Of a DNA stretch of 64,000 bases, positions 43,336-52,444 are shown piece after piece. The translations under genes were made by a program, and so were the position numbers. This DNA is from Propionibacteriaceae bacterium (lineage in GTDB: Bacteria; Actinomycetota; Actinomycetes; Propionibacteriales; Propionibacteriaceae): positions 62,001-126,000 of the forward strand of contig JAFKJK010000010.1 of assembly GCA_017306015.1 (NCBI GenBank), read 5' to 3'. A model generated the notes under the pieces. The model had not been told where the DNA came from. It was given only the letters and a program-made list of their open reading frames with translations, and searched no databases. Each line of letters begins with the position of its first letter. Within the stretch, counting starts at the first letter, position 1.

Positions 43336-43527
43336 GTCCCGGCGAACGCCGGGACCCCCTAACCTGCGTACCTGTCCGGCTACCGGGGGTCCCGGGTCGG
43401 GGCCCGGGACGACAGTGGCAGGGTCTTGCTGATGTCGTCCCGGCGAACGCCGGGATCCCTGTACCTGTCCGGCTGCTCGGCCCGGCTGGGCGGCTGCCGG
43501 GGGTCCCGGGTCGGGGCCCGCGATGAC
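43336..43527 (+). repeat. REP-like palindromic elements, two tandem units
   Basis: Unit 1 (43336-43413) and unit 2 (43434-43527) each begin with GTCCCGGCGAACGCCGGGA and end with GGGGTCCCGGG and GGCCCG palindromes, with TACCTGTCCGGCT in between. The same family as at 25.0-25.15 kb. Confidence 0.8.
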
Positions 43528-43694
43528 GGTGGGCCCGGACGGTCACGTTGGTCCAGAATCGCGCGTCCGGTCACGCGGGAATCGGTTTCTTGATATCGTT
43601 TCAGCAGTACCAAGAGGCAGACCGTGTGTGCAGTTGAGCTACCCGTCCGTCCGATCAGGTAGATCCACCACACGAGCCTCGCGAGTAGTCCTGC
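43528..43694 (+). other. Upstream region of the MATE gene
   Basis: No gene. AT-richer patch TTTCTTGATATCGTTTC near 43585; no clear ribosome-binding site before ATG 43695 and no firm promoter. Nothing recognised as a riboswitch. Confidence 0.4.
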
Positions 43695-45086
43695 ATGACC
43701 AAGAACCTCACCGTCGGACGTCCGGTCCGCCTGATCGTCCTGTTCACACTTCCGCTCCTTGTCGGCAACCTCTTCCAGCAGCTGTACTCGGTCACCGATG
43801 CCATGGTGGTCGGCCGGCTGCTGGGCGTTGACGCGCTGGCCGCGGTCGGCGCGTCCGGCAGCCTGCAATTCCTCCTGCTCGGCTTCGCCATGGGCGCGTC
43901 CGCCGGCCTGGGCATCCCGGTGGCCAAGGCCTTCGGAGCCGGCGACCTGGTGGCGATGCGCCGTTCGGTGGCCGCCGGCATCATCGTCAGCGCTGCGATC
44001 ACTGTCGGCATCGTCCTGGCCGGCACCCTCGGCTCGCACTACCTGCTCACGCTGATGGGCACGCCGCCGGAGCTGATGGACGGTGCGTCCACCTTCCTGC
44101 GCGTCCTGTTCAGCGGGGCCGCGGCGACCGTGGCCTTCAACTTCCTCAGCGCGATCATCCGCGCGCTCGGCGACAGCAGGACGCCGCTGCTGTTCCTGGT
44201 CGTCGCCTGCCTGCTCAACGCCGCCCTGGTCGTGGTCTTCGTGGCCGTCCTGCATCTGGGCGTCGGCGGGGCGGCCGCCGCGACCGTGACCGCGCAGGCC
44301 GTCTCGGTGATCCTGTGCCTGGTGCTGATCCAGCGGCGGATGCCGATGCTGAAGCTGACCCGGGCCGACTGGCGGCTACCGCAGGGGCTGCTGTCGAAGA
44401 ACGCGTGGCTGGCGGTGACCATGGGCTTCCAGATGTCCGTGATCGCGATCGGCGCGGCCGTGCTGCAGTACGGCATCAACCAGCTCGGAGCGGACGCCGT
44501 CGCCGCCTTCACCGCGGCGATGCGGGTCGATCAGGCAGCGGTCGCCCCGCTGGCGTCCATCGGGGTCGCGATGAGTACCTACGTCGCGCAGAACCGGGGG
44601 GCCGGGCAGTGGTACCGGATCCGCGTCGGGATCTTCCGGACGGGTCTGCTCGCCATGGGTCTCGCGGTCGTGCTCGGAGGGCTCATCCTCGTCTTCGGCA
44701 CCAGCCTGGCCCGGCTGTTCTTCAGCGACGGCAACGACGAGGTCGTCGCGATGGCCCACCGGTACCTGGTCATCAACGGCGCGCTGTACGCGGTGCTGGC
44801 CGTGCTGTTCCTGCTGCGGAACTCGATGCAGGGCCTCGGCGCCACCACTGTCCCGACCATCGCCGGCATCGCCGAACTGGTCGCCCGGGCAGCGGTCGGC
44901 CTGTTTCTGATCGACCGCATCGGCTTCCTGGGCGCCTGCGTCGCCGCCCCGCTCGCGTGGGTCGCGGCGCTCATCCCGCTGGCGGCCGCCTGGTACTTCG
45001 AGCGGCGCAAGCTGATCGAGCGGGAGTCCGGCGTCGTGGCTGTCCACGCAGCCGAGGCGTCCGCACTGCAGCCCGCCGGGGCGTAG
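43695..45086 (+). CDS. MATE-family multidrug/Na+ antiporter
   Basis: 463 aa with twelve predicted helices in two homologous halves. N-terminal half starts RLIVLFTLPLLVGNLFQQLYSVTDAMVVGRLLG, a standard MATE motif (FQQLYS-DAM-VGR); the second half has its equivalent near NAWLAVTMGFQMSV. GASAGLGIPVAKAFGAGD and RALGDSRTP are also typical. It is in the NorM/DinF-like part of the family. Exports cationic drugs or metabolites against H+ or Na+; substrate not deducible. Confidence 0.9.
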   Translation: MTKNLTVGRPVRLIVLFTLPLLVGNLFQQLYSVTDAMVVGRLLGVDALAAVGASGSLQFLLLGFAMGASAGLGIPVAKAFGAGDLVAMRRSVAAGIIVSAAITVGIVLAGTLGSHYLLTLMGTPPELMDGASTFLRVLFSGAAATVAFNFLSAIIRALGDSRTPLLFLVVACLLNAALVVVFVAVLHLGVGGAAAATVTAQAVSVILCLVLIQRRMPMLKLTRADWRLPQGLLSKNAWLAVTMGFQMSVIAIGAAVLQYGINQLGADAVAAFTAAMRVDQAAVAPLASIGVAMSTYVAQNRGAGQWYRIRVGIFRTGLLAMGLAVVLGGLILVFGTSLARLFFSDGNDEVVAMAHRYLVINGALYAVLAVLFLLRNSMQGLGATTVPTIAGIAELVARAAVGLFLIDRIGFLGACVAAPLAWVAALIPLAAAWYFERRKLIERESGVVAVHAAEASALQPAGA

Positions 45087-45177
45087 TTCTCCGCACTCGC
45101 CCGGCGTCCGGCCGGTCGGCGCTGCGTGGGCAGTCGCTCCGGCTGGTTAGGGTGTGGGCCGGCAGCGGAGGAGAAGC

Positions 45178-46152
45178 ATGGCGCGCATCCCGATCATCAT
45201 CGACACGGACACGGCTCAGGATGACTGCGTCACCATCCTGCTCGGACTGCTCGACCCGGCCGCTGACCTGCGGGCCATCACCATGGTCGCCGGCAACGTC
45301 GGCTTCGACCAGCAGGTCGCCAACGCCCACCTCACCCTCAACGTCGCTGGACGGCTCGGAGAGGTGCCCGTCCATGTCGGCTGCCGGCAGCCGGTCCTGC
45401 GGGAGTGGTCGTCGGCGGAGGACGTGCACGGGGACGGCTCGGGTGGCCTGGCGATGGACGTCACCGGCGTCCACAACGCATCCGAGCACGCGGTAGACGC
45501 GCTGCTGCGGCTGACCGCCGAGGCTCCCGGGGAGCTGAACATCATCGCCATCGGGCCGCTGACCAACCTCGCCGTTGCCACCGTGATGGACCGCACCTTC
45601 CCGTCCCGGGTGAAGAGCCTGTCGATCATGGGCGGATCGAACAACGGCCGCGGCAACATCACCCCGAGCGCGGAGTTCAACTTCTACGTCGACCCGGAGG
45701 CCGCCCAGATCGTGCTCGACGCCGGCTTCCCCGACGTCCGGATCGTTCCGTGGGACCCGGTCACTTTGAACGACGCGACCTTCGCCCGCCCGCAGTACGA
45801 CCGGCTGTGCGCCCTCGGGACGCCGCTCGCCCGCTTCTTCCAGCGGATGTGCGACGCCACGATCGACTACGACGAGTCGGTCGGGGTGGACGGCTCGACC
45901 CACCCGGACTCGCTCACCCTCGCCCAGCTCCTGCACCCCGAACTCGTCCTGGCCAGTGCTGCCTACCGGGTGGACGTGGAGACGACCTCGCCCCTCACCC
46001 GCGGCATGTCGACGATGGCCTGGGACAAGTTCGGGCTGGCCCCGAACGCCACCGTCGTCGAGAAGGTCGACGCCGCAGCCTTCTACGGAATCCTCGAAGC
46101 CATGCTGAGCCGGCAGACCACCCCCGTCCGTCCGATCTCCGGGATGAATTGA
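45178..46152 (+). CDS. Nucleoside hydrolase (IUNH family)
   Basis: 324 aa. N-terminal calcium/active-site loop PIIIDTDTAQDDCV, in place of the common DTDPGxDDA: the Asp residues are kept. Then TMVAGNVGFDQ, HGDGSGGLAMD, NIIAIGPLTNLAVA and IMGGSNNGRGN, all family markers, and the late active-site His region SVGVDGSTHPDSL. It hydrolyses nucleosides to base and ribose. ATG 45178 has GGAGGAG 4-5 nt upstream. A TAGGGT box near 45149 suits a short leader. Confidence 0.87.
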   Translation: MARIPIIIDTDTAQDDCVTILLGLLDPAADLRAITMVAGNVGFDQQVANAHLTLNVAGRLGEVPVHVGCRQPVLREWSSAEDVHGDGSGGLAMDVTGVHNASEHAVDALLRLTAEAPGELNIIAIGPLTNLAVATVMDRTFPSRVKSLSIMGGSNNGRGNITPSAEFNFYVDPEAAQIVLDAGFPDVRIVPWDPVTLNDATFARPQYDRLCALGTPLARFFQRMCDATIDYDESVGVDGSTHPDSLTLAQLLHPELVLASAAYRVDVETTSPLTRGMSTMAWDKFGLAPNATVVEKVDAAAFYGILEAMLSRQTTPVRPISGMN

Positions 46153-46277
46153 CGTCGCTCCTGTCGCCCGCTTGGGCGTCGCCCATAAGGGGTCTTTCGT
46201 GCGGCGGTGACGTGGTGTTCGATCGTCAGTGGTGAATTCGGCCGCTCCGCATGGCAGCCGGACCCGTGGAGGGGGAC

Positions 46278-46814
46278 ATGTTGAGGATCGACACCTGGGA
46301 AGGAACCGCAGCCGCGACGGCCACTCAGCCGACGCCGAGCCCCGGATGCTACTTCCGTCACGTCGGCGAGTCGCCGGCGTCGCTGGCGAGACTGGTCAAG
46401 GAGTATTCGGTCGACCACCGCTGCATCGGCCACGTCACCGCGTGGACGCCCGAGCGCCGCGGCCGGGACGGCGGCCGGGTGGCCGGGGCCGCCTACGCGG
46501 TGCTGGGCTGGACGAGCGCCGTACTCCTGCGCTCGAGCCTGTCGAGCCGACTCGACTCGCTCAACCCGGTCGCCGCGATGCTGCTGCTCGACCAGCCCGA
46601 GATCCGGCAGCTGGAGTGCTCCAGCCGCGACTTCGTGGTGCTGCGCGGGGGCAGCGGGCTCGGCAACGACTGGCCGGCAGAACTCACCGGAGCGATCTCC
46701 GCGTTCGACATCGACCTGCTGGTGGGTCCCGGCGCGGCGGGCCTGGAGGGCGCGGTCGCTCTCGACTTCGACGCCTTCCACCGCCGCTTCGCCGGGACGG
46801 AGATCGCCGCCTGA
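46278..46814 (+). CDS. Conserved-looking hypothetical protein
   Basis: 178 aa, no recognised family. Soluble, mixed alpha/beta pattern: CYFRHVGESPASLARLVKEYS, VAGAAYAVLGWTSAVLL, LEGAVALDFDAFHRRF. It contains no signal or membrane helix and few catalytic-looking residues. ATG 46278 (GGAGGGGG upstream) preferred over 46251, which adds nine residues without a ribosome-binding site. Coding supported by codon bias with GC-rich third positions and by tight spacing (3 bp) to the convergent reductase. Confidence 0.6.
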   Translation: MLRIDTWEGTAAATATQPTPSPGCYFRHVGESPASLARLVKEYSVDHRCIGHVTAWTPERRGRDGGRVAGAAYAVLGWTSAVLLRSSLSSRLDSLNPVAAMLLLDQPEIRQLECSSRDFVVLRGGSGLGNDWPAELTGAISAFDIDLLVGPGAAGLEGAVALDFDAFHRRFAGTEIAA

Positions 46815-46817
46815 GCG

Positions 46818-47396
46818 TCAGCCTTCGTCGCCGATGTGGCCCGGGGCGTGGGCGAGCACCCGTTCGACGAAGGCGGCGAACTCGGCCATGTAGTGGGTCA
46901 GGAACGCCCGGGTGGACTCGTTGGTGACCATGTCGCCGTCCCACTCGTCGGGCTTGAAGGTGATGTACGCCTCCGGTGAGGACAGCTGCGGCACGTTCAG
47001 GAAACTCAGGACGTTCCGCATCGCCGCCTGCATGACCGCGGTGCCGATCGAGCCGCTGGAGGTGCCCAGGAGCGCGGTGGGCTTGCGCGCGAACGAGTTC
47101 GTGCCCCACGGCCGGGAGCCCCAGTCGATGGCGTTCTTCAGCGCACCGGGCATCGAGCGGTTGTACTCCGGGGAGACGATCAGCAGCCCGTCCGCTGACT
47201 CGACGTCGCCCTTGAAGCGTCGCGCGACCTCGGGATAGTCGCCGTCCAGGTCACGGTTGTACAGCGGCAGGTCGGCGATCCCGATCTCGAAGAACTCCAG
47301 CGTGTCGGGGGCGAGCGCGACCAGGGCGCCGGCGAGGCGCCGGTTGATCGAAACGCTGGAGAGGCTGCCGACGATGTAGCCGATCCGGTAGGTCAT
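46818..47396 (-). CDS. NADPH-dependent FMN reductase family protein
   Basis: 192-aa flavodoxin-like oxidoreductase. FMN phosphate loop GSLSSVSINRRLA (GSxxxxSxNxxLA), then SPEYNRSMPGALKNAIDW (the SPEYNxxxPGxLKNAxDW motif around the isoalloxazine ring) and LLGTSSGSIGTA. Such enzymes (azoreductase, ChrR-like quinone reductase) reduce quinones, azo dyes or metal ions by two electrons. It diverges from the M20 peptidase, 129 bp apart. Confidence 0.9.
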   Translation of the reverse strand: MTYRIGYIVGSLSSVSINRRLAGALVALAPDTLEFFEIGIADLPLYNRDLDGDYPEVARRFKGDVESADGLLIVSPEYNRSMPGALKNAIDWGSRPWGTNSFARKPTALLGTSSGSIGTAVMQAAMRNVLSFLNVPQLSSPEAYITFKPDEWDGDMVTNESTRAFLTHYMAEFAAFVERVLAHAPGHIGDEG

Positions 47397-47525
47397 GGCG
47401 GGATCCTTTCGCGGGGTACACCTCAGGTTCTACCCCACGAGCCGGGGACGCGGCGTCGCGTCGTGGCCGATGTCCCGGCCACGCCTGGGCAAGACTGCCT
47501 CCGGCGATGGTGGGAGGATGCCGCC

Positions 47526-48905
47526 ATGACCGAAGCCGAACTCAGCCAGGCGCTCCGCGCTGCCGTCTCCGAGGCGATGCCCCAAGCCATCGCCCAACTG
47601 ACCGACCTCGTCGCGATCCCGTCGGTCTCGTGGCCCGCGTTCGACCAGTCCCAGGTGCGGCGCAGCGCGGAGGCGATCGCGGCGCTGGCGTCCGGGCTCG
47701 GCGTCTTCGACGAGGTGGGCGTCCACGCCGCCGCGGTCCCGGGGACGGACGAGCACGGCCAGCCCGCCGTCCTCGCGACGAAGGCGTCGGCGCCCGGCCG
47801 GAAGGGGGTCGTGCTGTACGCGCACCACGACGTCCAGCCGGCCGGGGACCCGGAGCTCTGGATCTCACCGCCGTTCGAGGCGACCGAGCGGGCGGGACGG
47901 CTGTACGGCCGCGGCGCCGGCGACGACAAGGCCGGCGTGATCGCGCACCTGACCGCGGTGCGGGTGCTGAAGGACGTGCTGGGAGACCTGGGCGTCGGCG
48001 TGACGTTGTTCGTCGAGGGTGAGGAGGAGTACGGGTCGCGCTCGTTCGGCCAGTTCCTGTCCGACCACCGCGACGCGCTGGACGCCGACCTGATCGTGGT
48101 CGCCGACTCCGGCAACTGGGACTCCCACACGCCCGGGGTGACCGTGACCCTGCGGGGCGCGGTCCGGTTCACGCTGACCGTGCGGACGCTCGCGCACGCG
48201 CTGCACTCGGGCATGTTCGGCGGCGCCGTCCCGGATGCGATGCTGGCCACCATCAAGCTGCTCGCGACCTTGTGGGACGACGACGGCTCGGTCGCCGTCC
48301 CTGGCCTGACGAGCCACGATGCGCCGACGCCCGACTACGACGAGGCCCGGCTGCGCGAGGAGACCGACCTGCCCGGCCGCAGCCGTCCGATCGGGCGGGG
48401 CGAGCTGCTGGCCAGGATCTGGAACCAGCCGTCGATCACGATCACCGGGATCGACTACGCCAGCGTCGACGCCGCGTCGAACACCCTGCATCCGCAGGTG
48501 TCGGTGGTGGTCAGCGCCCGGGTGGCGCCCGGACAGGACGCTCACGAGGCGTACCAGGCGCTGCGGGCGCACCTGGAGGCGCAGGCGCCGTTCGGGGCCG
48601 AACTGGAGTTCAGCGACGTCGACTGTGGCGAGGGGTTCCTGGCCACGGACGGCTGGGGCATCGAACTGGGCCGCCAGGCACTGGCCGAAGGCTACGGGGT
48701 GGAGCCGGTGGACCTGGGCGTCGGCGGGTCGATCCCGTTCATCGCGGACCTGGCGCGGGAGTTCCCGGACGCGGCCGTCCTGGTGACCGCCGTCCTCGAC
48801 CCGCAGGGCAGCCCGCACAGCCCCAACGAGTCACTGCACCTGGAGACGTTCGAGCACGCCATCCTGTCCGAGGCGCTGCTGCTGGCGAAGCTGGCCGGTA
48901 GCTGA
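47526..48905 (+). CDS. M20-family metallodipeptidase
   Basis: 459 aa. Two-zinc peptidase: first His in LYAHHDVQPAG, bridging Asp in YGRGAGDDKAGV and the Glu-Glu pair in FVEGEEEYGSRSF. The dimerisation domain is inserted near residues 210-330, and the last metal ligand lies in the C-terminal block SPNESLHLE. Equivalent proteins cleave dipeptides such as Cys-Gly or carnosine-like peptides. ATG 47526 has GGAGG 8-10 nt upstream; the longer frame is not conserved. Confidence 0.92.
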   Translation: MTEAELSQALRAAVSEAMPQAIAQLTDLVAIPSVSWPAFDQSQVRRSAEAIAALASGLGVFDEVGVHAAAVPGTDEHGQPAVLATKASAPGRKGVVLYAHHDVQPAGDPELWISPPFEATERAGRLYGRGAGDDKAGVIAHLTAVRVLKDVLGDLGVGVTLFVEGEEEYGSRSFGQFLSDHRDALDADLIVVADSGNWDSHTPGVTVTLRGAVRFTLTVRTLAHALHSGMFGGAVPDAMLATIKLLATLWDDDGSVAVPGLTSHDAPTPDYDEARLREETDLPGRSRPIGRGELLARIWNQPSITITGIDYASVDAASNTLHPQVSVVVSARVAPGQDAHEAYQALRAHLEAQAPFGAELEFSDVDCGEGFLATDGWGIELGRQALAEGYGVEPVDLGVGGSIPFIADLAREFPDAAVLVTAVLDPQGSPHSPNESLHLETFEHAILSEALLLAKLAGS

Positions 48906-48916
48906 AGGGCGACGCG

Positions 48917-48980
48917 ATTTGCGCTCTCGATCGTTGGTGGAGGCCGTTTCGGGCTCCCTGATCGAGACTTGGCCGCAAAT
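48917..48980. terminator. Imperfect inverted repeat between convergent peptidase and dps
   Basis: ATTTGCG (48917-48923) pairs with CGCAAAT (48974-48980), and CTCGATC (48926-48932) with GATCGAG (48960-48966): two 7-bp blocks with an internal bulge. Position suggests a bidirectional terminator. Confidence 0.5.
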
Positions 48981-49011
48981 TCGGTCGGTGCGGGCGAGGC
49001 GACGCTGACGA

Positions 49012-49515
49012 TCAGGCCGGGATCGCTCCGGCGGCGTTCTCCAGGTGAGCGCGGATGAACCAGTGGAACTGCTCCAGAGCCTCGGTGTGCTCGATCAGCA
49101 TGTCCTGGGTGACCAGGTCGAGGTCCTCGAGTTCGTCCATCTCCTTGCGGTTGGACTCGATGACGCCGTCGTAGACCTTGTCGAGGGCCTCCAGATGGTG
49201 CTGGACGGTGTCGCGGCCGAGCCCATAGTCGTCCCAGGTGCGGCCGGACACGATCGCGCCCGGGGTGCCCTTGGGAGATGCGCCGAGCGCGGCGATGCGT
49301 TCCGCGGCCGCGTCGGCGAACAGCCGGACGGCGTCGACCTGCGGGTCGATCATCTCGTGGACGGCGATGAAGTTCGGTCCGACCACGTTCCAGTGCACGT
49401 GCTTGAGGGTCAGGTGCAGGTCGCTGTAGGAGACCAGGCGGTCCTGGAGGATGGCTACGACCTTCGCGGCCGTCTCCTCCGACAGCCCGGGCAGGGTGAA
49501 CTTGGTCTTGGGCAT
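49012..49515 (-). CDS. dps: Dps-type ferritin-like DNA-protection protein
   Basis: 167 aa four-helix protein forming 12-mers that oxidise and store iron. Ferroxidase motif LKHVHWNVVGPNFIAVHEMID with His, Trp and the following Asp/Glu pair (DPQVDAVRLFADAAAERI). The tail is short, so DNA binding may be weak. ATG 49515 has AAAGGAG 8 nt upstream; the open frame further out to 49551 lacks homology. No Fur box was recognised upstream. Confidence 0.93.
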   Translation of the reverse strand: MPKTKFTLPGLSEETAAKVVAILQDRLVSYSDLHLTLKHVHWNVVGPNFIAVHEMIDPQVDAVRLFADAAAERIAALGASPKGTPGAIVSGRTWDDYGLGRDTVQHHLEALDKVYDGVIESNRKEMDELEDLDLVTQDMLIEHTEALEQFHWFIRAHLENAAGAIPA

Positions 49516-49659
49516 CGACGCTCCTTTTCGGGATTCAGGCATACCGAGCACGTACCCAATTCGCGAGCGCTCCTGCCAGATCCAGGACCGGTCGGCCGTC
49601 CGGGCCCGTCGGACACAGGGTGTCGACGAGCCCGGACGGGGATGTTCTGCCGCTACCGA

Positions 49660-50949
49660 CTACCGGTGGTGGTGCTTCGGGAAGTGCTTGTGCAGCGACT
49701 GCTTGGCCATCCACTGCCAGATGTGCTGGCCGTGGTCGTTCTTCGGATCGTTTCGGGCGACGTAGATCCAGGACCAGTGGCCGTTGTAGGTGACGCCGTT
49801 CCAGGTGACGTCGTCATAGGCGCTGAGCAGGGCGTTCCCGACCACGTCGTAGATGTGCTTGCCGTTGGCCTCGAACGGCACGACTGGATCGTTCTTGGCC
49901 TGGACGACCCAGGTGGGCGTCTTGCGGAGGACGGTGAGCTGGGCGTCGGTGAGCACCGTCGTCCCGCCGAACGACACCACCGGCGCGATCGGGACGTCAG
50001 CCGCGAAGTAGCCGGGACTGTCGATGGCGAGCTTCGGCGTCATGTAGCCGCCGTTGGAGGCGCCGACGACGTAGATCCGGCTGCGGTCGACGTGGTTGCG
50101 CTTGACCACGCCGTCGATCAGCTTCTTGAGCCGGGCCGAGTACCCCTGCGCCGCGTCGTTGAGCCAGTAGTCGTTCGCCTGCGGAACCAGGACGTAGGCG
50201 CCACCGAAGATGCGCTGCGCCGTGCGGGTGCTGAACCCGAGGGCGCCGCGGTTGGCGATCAGGGGCAGGTCGTTGTTGTACGCCTGCGACCAGCCGCCCT
50301 CACCGCCGCCGTGCAGCCACACGATCAGCGGCCGGTTGCCGCGTGCGGCCGGCTTGAACAGCCGGTACTTCATGCCCTGGGCCTTGCCGGAGCCGTACGC
50401 GTCCACCTCGGGGTCGGACACCCGTCCCTGCTTCAGCGCGGAGAAGGTGAAGCTGCGGCCGTCGCGGAGCGTGATCGGCTGCTTCTGGGTGACGGTGTAC
50501 GCGAGGTCGAGCATGATGTTGCGGCCCTCGCTGTTCGCCCAGGCGAAGGTGGACGCCCCGTCGACGTTGGTGCCGTCGGGCGCGTTGCCGTACTTGAGGT
50601 CGACCACGATGCGTCCGCGCTTGTCGAGGTGGACGCCGGTGACCGTCCGGTCGACGTCGAACGTGCCGAACACCGTCGCCGGATCGAGCGAGGTGTACGG
50701 GTTCGTGCCCTTGGCGTGGACGCCGAACGTGCCGGCGCTCAGGCTGGACGGCTTGATCCGGAGTCGGTGGGTGTCGATGGTCAGGGAGATGATCTGCTGA
50801 CCGCCGTCCAGCACCTTGGCGTTCAGGGTGAAGGTGGCGGCTGCCGGTGGTCTGACCGGCCGATGCCTGGCTTCGGCCTGGGTGGCCGAGAGGGTGCACA
50901 GGGTGAGCGCGGCCACCAGCATCGTGACCAGAATGCGCAGCTTCTTCAT
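49660..50949 (-). CDS. Secreted esterase/peptidase with N-terminal Ig-like domain
   Basis: 429 aa. Signal peptide MKKLRILVTMLVAALTLCTL. Residues about 35-190 form a beta-sandwich domain (FTLNAKVLDGGQQIISLTID) similar in layout to the Ig-like module of some bacterial esterases. The alpha/beta hydrolase domain has the oxyanion segment VWLHGGGEGG, nucleophile Ser in VGASNGGYM, Asp in QAKNDPVVPF and His in YNGHWSW. Substrate unknown, perhaps polyester or acylated polysaccharide. His-rich C-terminus KHFPKHHHR. A promoter lies 80-108 bp upstream. Confidence 0.83.
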   Translation of the reverse strand: MKKLRILVTMLVAALTLCTLSATQAEARHRPVRPPAAATFTLNAKVLDGGQQIISLTIDTHRLRIKPSSLSAGTFGVHAKGTNPYTSLDPATVFGTFDVDRTVTGVHLDKRGRIVVDLKYGNAPDGTNVDGASTFAWANSEGRNIMLDLAYTVTQKQPITLRDGRSFTFSALKQGRVSDPEVDAYGSGKAQGMKYRLFKPAARGNRPLIVWLHGGGEGGWSQAYNNDLPLIANRGALGFSTRTAQRIFGGAYVLVPQANDYWLNDAAQGYSARLKKLIDGVVKRNHVDRSRIYVVGASNGGYMTPKLAIDSPGYFAADVPIAPVVSFGGTTVLTDAQLTVLRKTPTWVVQAKNDPVVPFEANGKHIYDVVGNALLSAYDDVTWNGVTYNGHWSWIYVARNDPKNDHGQHIWQWMAKQSLHKHFPKHHHR

Positions 50950-51028
50950 GGAAGCTCCTTCGGGAGGGGGAGGGGTGTCGCCCGACCGTCCCGGCAACAT
51001 CACCGGGGACTGTTGCGCGATCCGTCGA

Positions 51029-51057
51029 ACCTAACGCCGCCCTCGGACGATGGTCAA
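51029..51057 (-). promoter_or_regulatory. Promoter of the secreted esterase gene
   Basis: -35 TTGACC (51057-51052), 17-nt spacer, -10 TTAGGT (51034-51029); leader of about 70 nt with a GGAGCTTCC site before ATG 50949. Confidence 0.5.
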
Positions 51058-51085
51058 TGGTTCCTGAGGAAAAGCTGAGAACCGG

Positions 51086-52345
51086 TCAGGCTTCGGCCTC
51101 GAAGAAGGTGGGCTCCCGGCGCGTCCTGACGGGTCGTCCGTGGAGCATGACCAGGGCGACCAGCAGCGGGATCGGGATCAGGAATGCGAGCCGGAGGTCG
51201 ATGACGCCGGCGAGCGCAGCCAGCCCGACCGGTGCCAGCACGATCGCTGTGCCGGATGCCAGCGCGCCCAGCGACGCCGCGTGGGAGGGCCGGAGCCCGG
51301 GGACGGCCATCAGCTCGGCCAGGGTGACCGGGTAGAGCGTGGCGACACCGAGGCCGGCGATCACCAGGCCGGCGGCGACGGACGGCCAGGACTCCGTGAG
51401 CGCGACGAGCAGCGTGCCGATGATCGCCAGGGCCGCTCCGAAGGGGACGGCCGGCACCCGGCGGATCAGCCACGGCCCGGCGAAGCGTCCCAGCGTCATG
51501 CCGATCGGGAAGGCGATCCCGAGCATGGCGGCGACCGTCGTGTCCAGCCCGGCGGCCAGCAGCCGGCTCACGCCCCAGACGACGTAACAGAACTCCACCG
51601 AGACCGCCATCACGATGGCCAGCCAGCGTCGCGCGGCTGTGGCCGGGCGGAGGCGGGGACGTTCCTCAGTCGCCCCTCCGGTCGCCGCAGCCCCGGCCGA
51701 TGCCGTGGCCGCGGTGCCGGACGCGTCCCGGGCCTGGTCCCGGCGCGGTGGGCGGGAGCTTGCCAGCAGCCACAGGAGTGCGGCCTGGACCGGGACCAGC
51801 ACGAGCAGGCCCAGGCGTCCACTGACCCCGGTGCCGGCGATGGCGCCGATCAGCGGCGACGCGGCGATCCCGATCAGGCTGGCGATCGCGTTCACCCTGG
51901 TCAGCCGGACATCGGCGTTGGCGATCAGCATCACCGGGGCGACCAGCACCATGACCGCCGCCCCGACTCCTTCCAGGATCGCCCCCGCGAACACCAGGCC
52001 GAGATCTGCGGAGAGGGCGACCAGGAGAGTGCCGACGGTGAACGTCACGGCACTACCCGCCAACGCCACCCGTGGACCACGGCCGAGCAGCCAGCGTCCC
52101 GTCACCGCCACGACGAGAAGGCCCAGGCCGAAGGTCGAACCGACCCAGCTCAGCGACTCCGGTGCGACAGCGAACTCGGCGGCGAGGATCGCGACCACGG
52201 CTCCCATCGATGCGACGAAGAAGCCGACGGCGATCATGGCCATGGCCACCTGGAGGTCGACGGCACGCTCGCCCGTGAGGCGCCCGCCACCGGGGACCGG
52301 AGCAGGGTCGGGAGTGGCGGGGGGATGGCTGAGGTCGGTGTGCAT
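51086..52345 (-). CDS. MFS transporter
   Basis: 419 aa with twelve hydrophobic segments, for example VDLQVAMAMIAVGFFVASMGAVVAI, LVFAGAILEGVGAAVMVLVAPVML and LAIVMAVSVEFCYVVWGVS. A Ser/Ala-rich cytoplasmic loop (SGTAATASAGAAATGGATEERP) separates the halves. The motif A-like block GSTFGLGLLVVAVTGRWLLGR after helix 2 is a degenerate form. Family is clear; whether it exports drugs or carries metabolites cannot be told. Confidence 0.87.
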   Translation of the reverse strand: MHTDLSHPPATPDPAPVPGGGRLTGERAVDLQVAMAMIAVGFFVASMGAVVAILAAEFAVAPESLSWVGSTFGLGLLVVAVTGRWLLGRGPRVALAGSAVTFTVGTLLVALSADLGLVFAGAILEGVGAAVMVLVAPVMLIANADVRLTRVNAIASLIGIAASPLIGAIAGTGVSGRLGLLVLVPVQAALLWLLASSRPPRRDQARDASGTAATASAGAAATGGATEERPRLRPATAARRWLAIVMAVSVEFCYVVWGVSRLLAAGLDTTVAAMLGIAFPIGMTLGRFAGPWLIRRVPAVPFGAALAIIGTLLVALTESWPSVAAGLVIAGLGVATLYPVTLAELMAVPGLRPSHAASLGALASGTAIVLAPVGLAALAGVIDLRLAFLIPIPLLVALVMLHGRPVRTRREPTFFEAEA

Positions 52346-52444
52346 GAGTCCCGGTGGTTCTGGCGGCGCGCTGGCGGCGTCCGATCGCGTCTTCGACCCT
52401 ATCCCCGGCGGGACCCGGCTCGTCCGCGTGTCCCGCCGCCGAGC

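Noticed and set aside
43585..43620. Possible riboswitch or operator before the MATE gene (TTTCTTGATATCGTTTC)
   Set aside because: Only short, imperfect symmetry; no conserved aptamer layout could be recognised.
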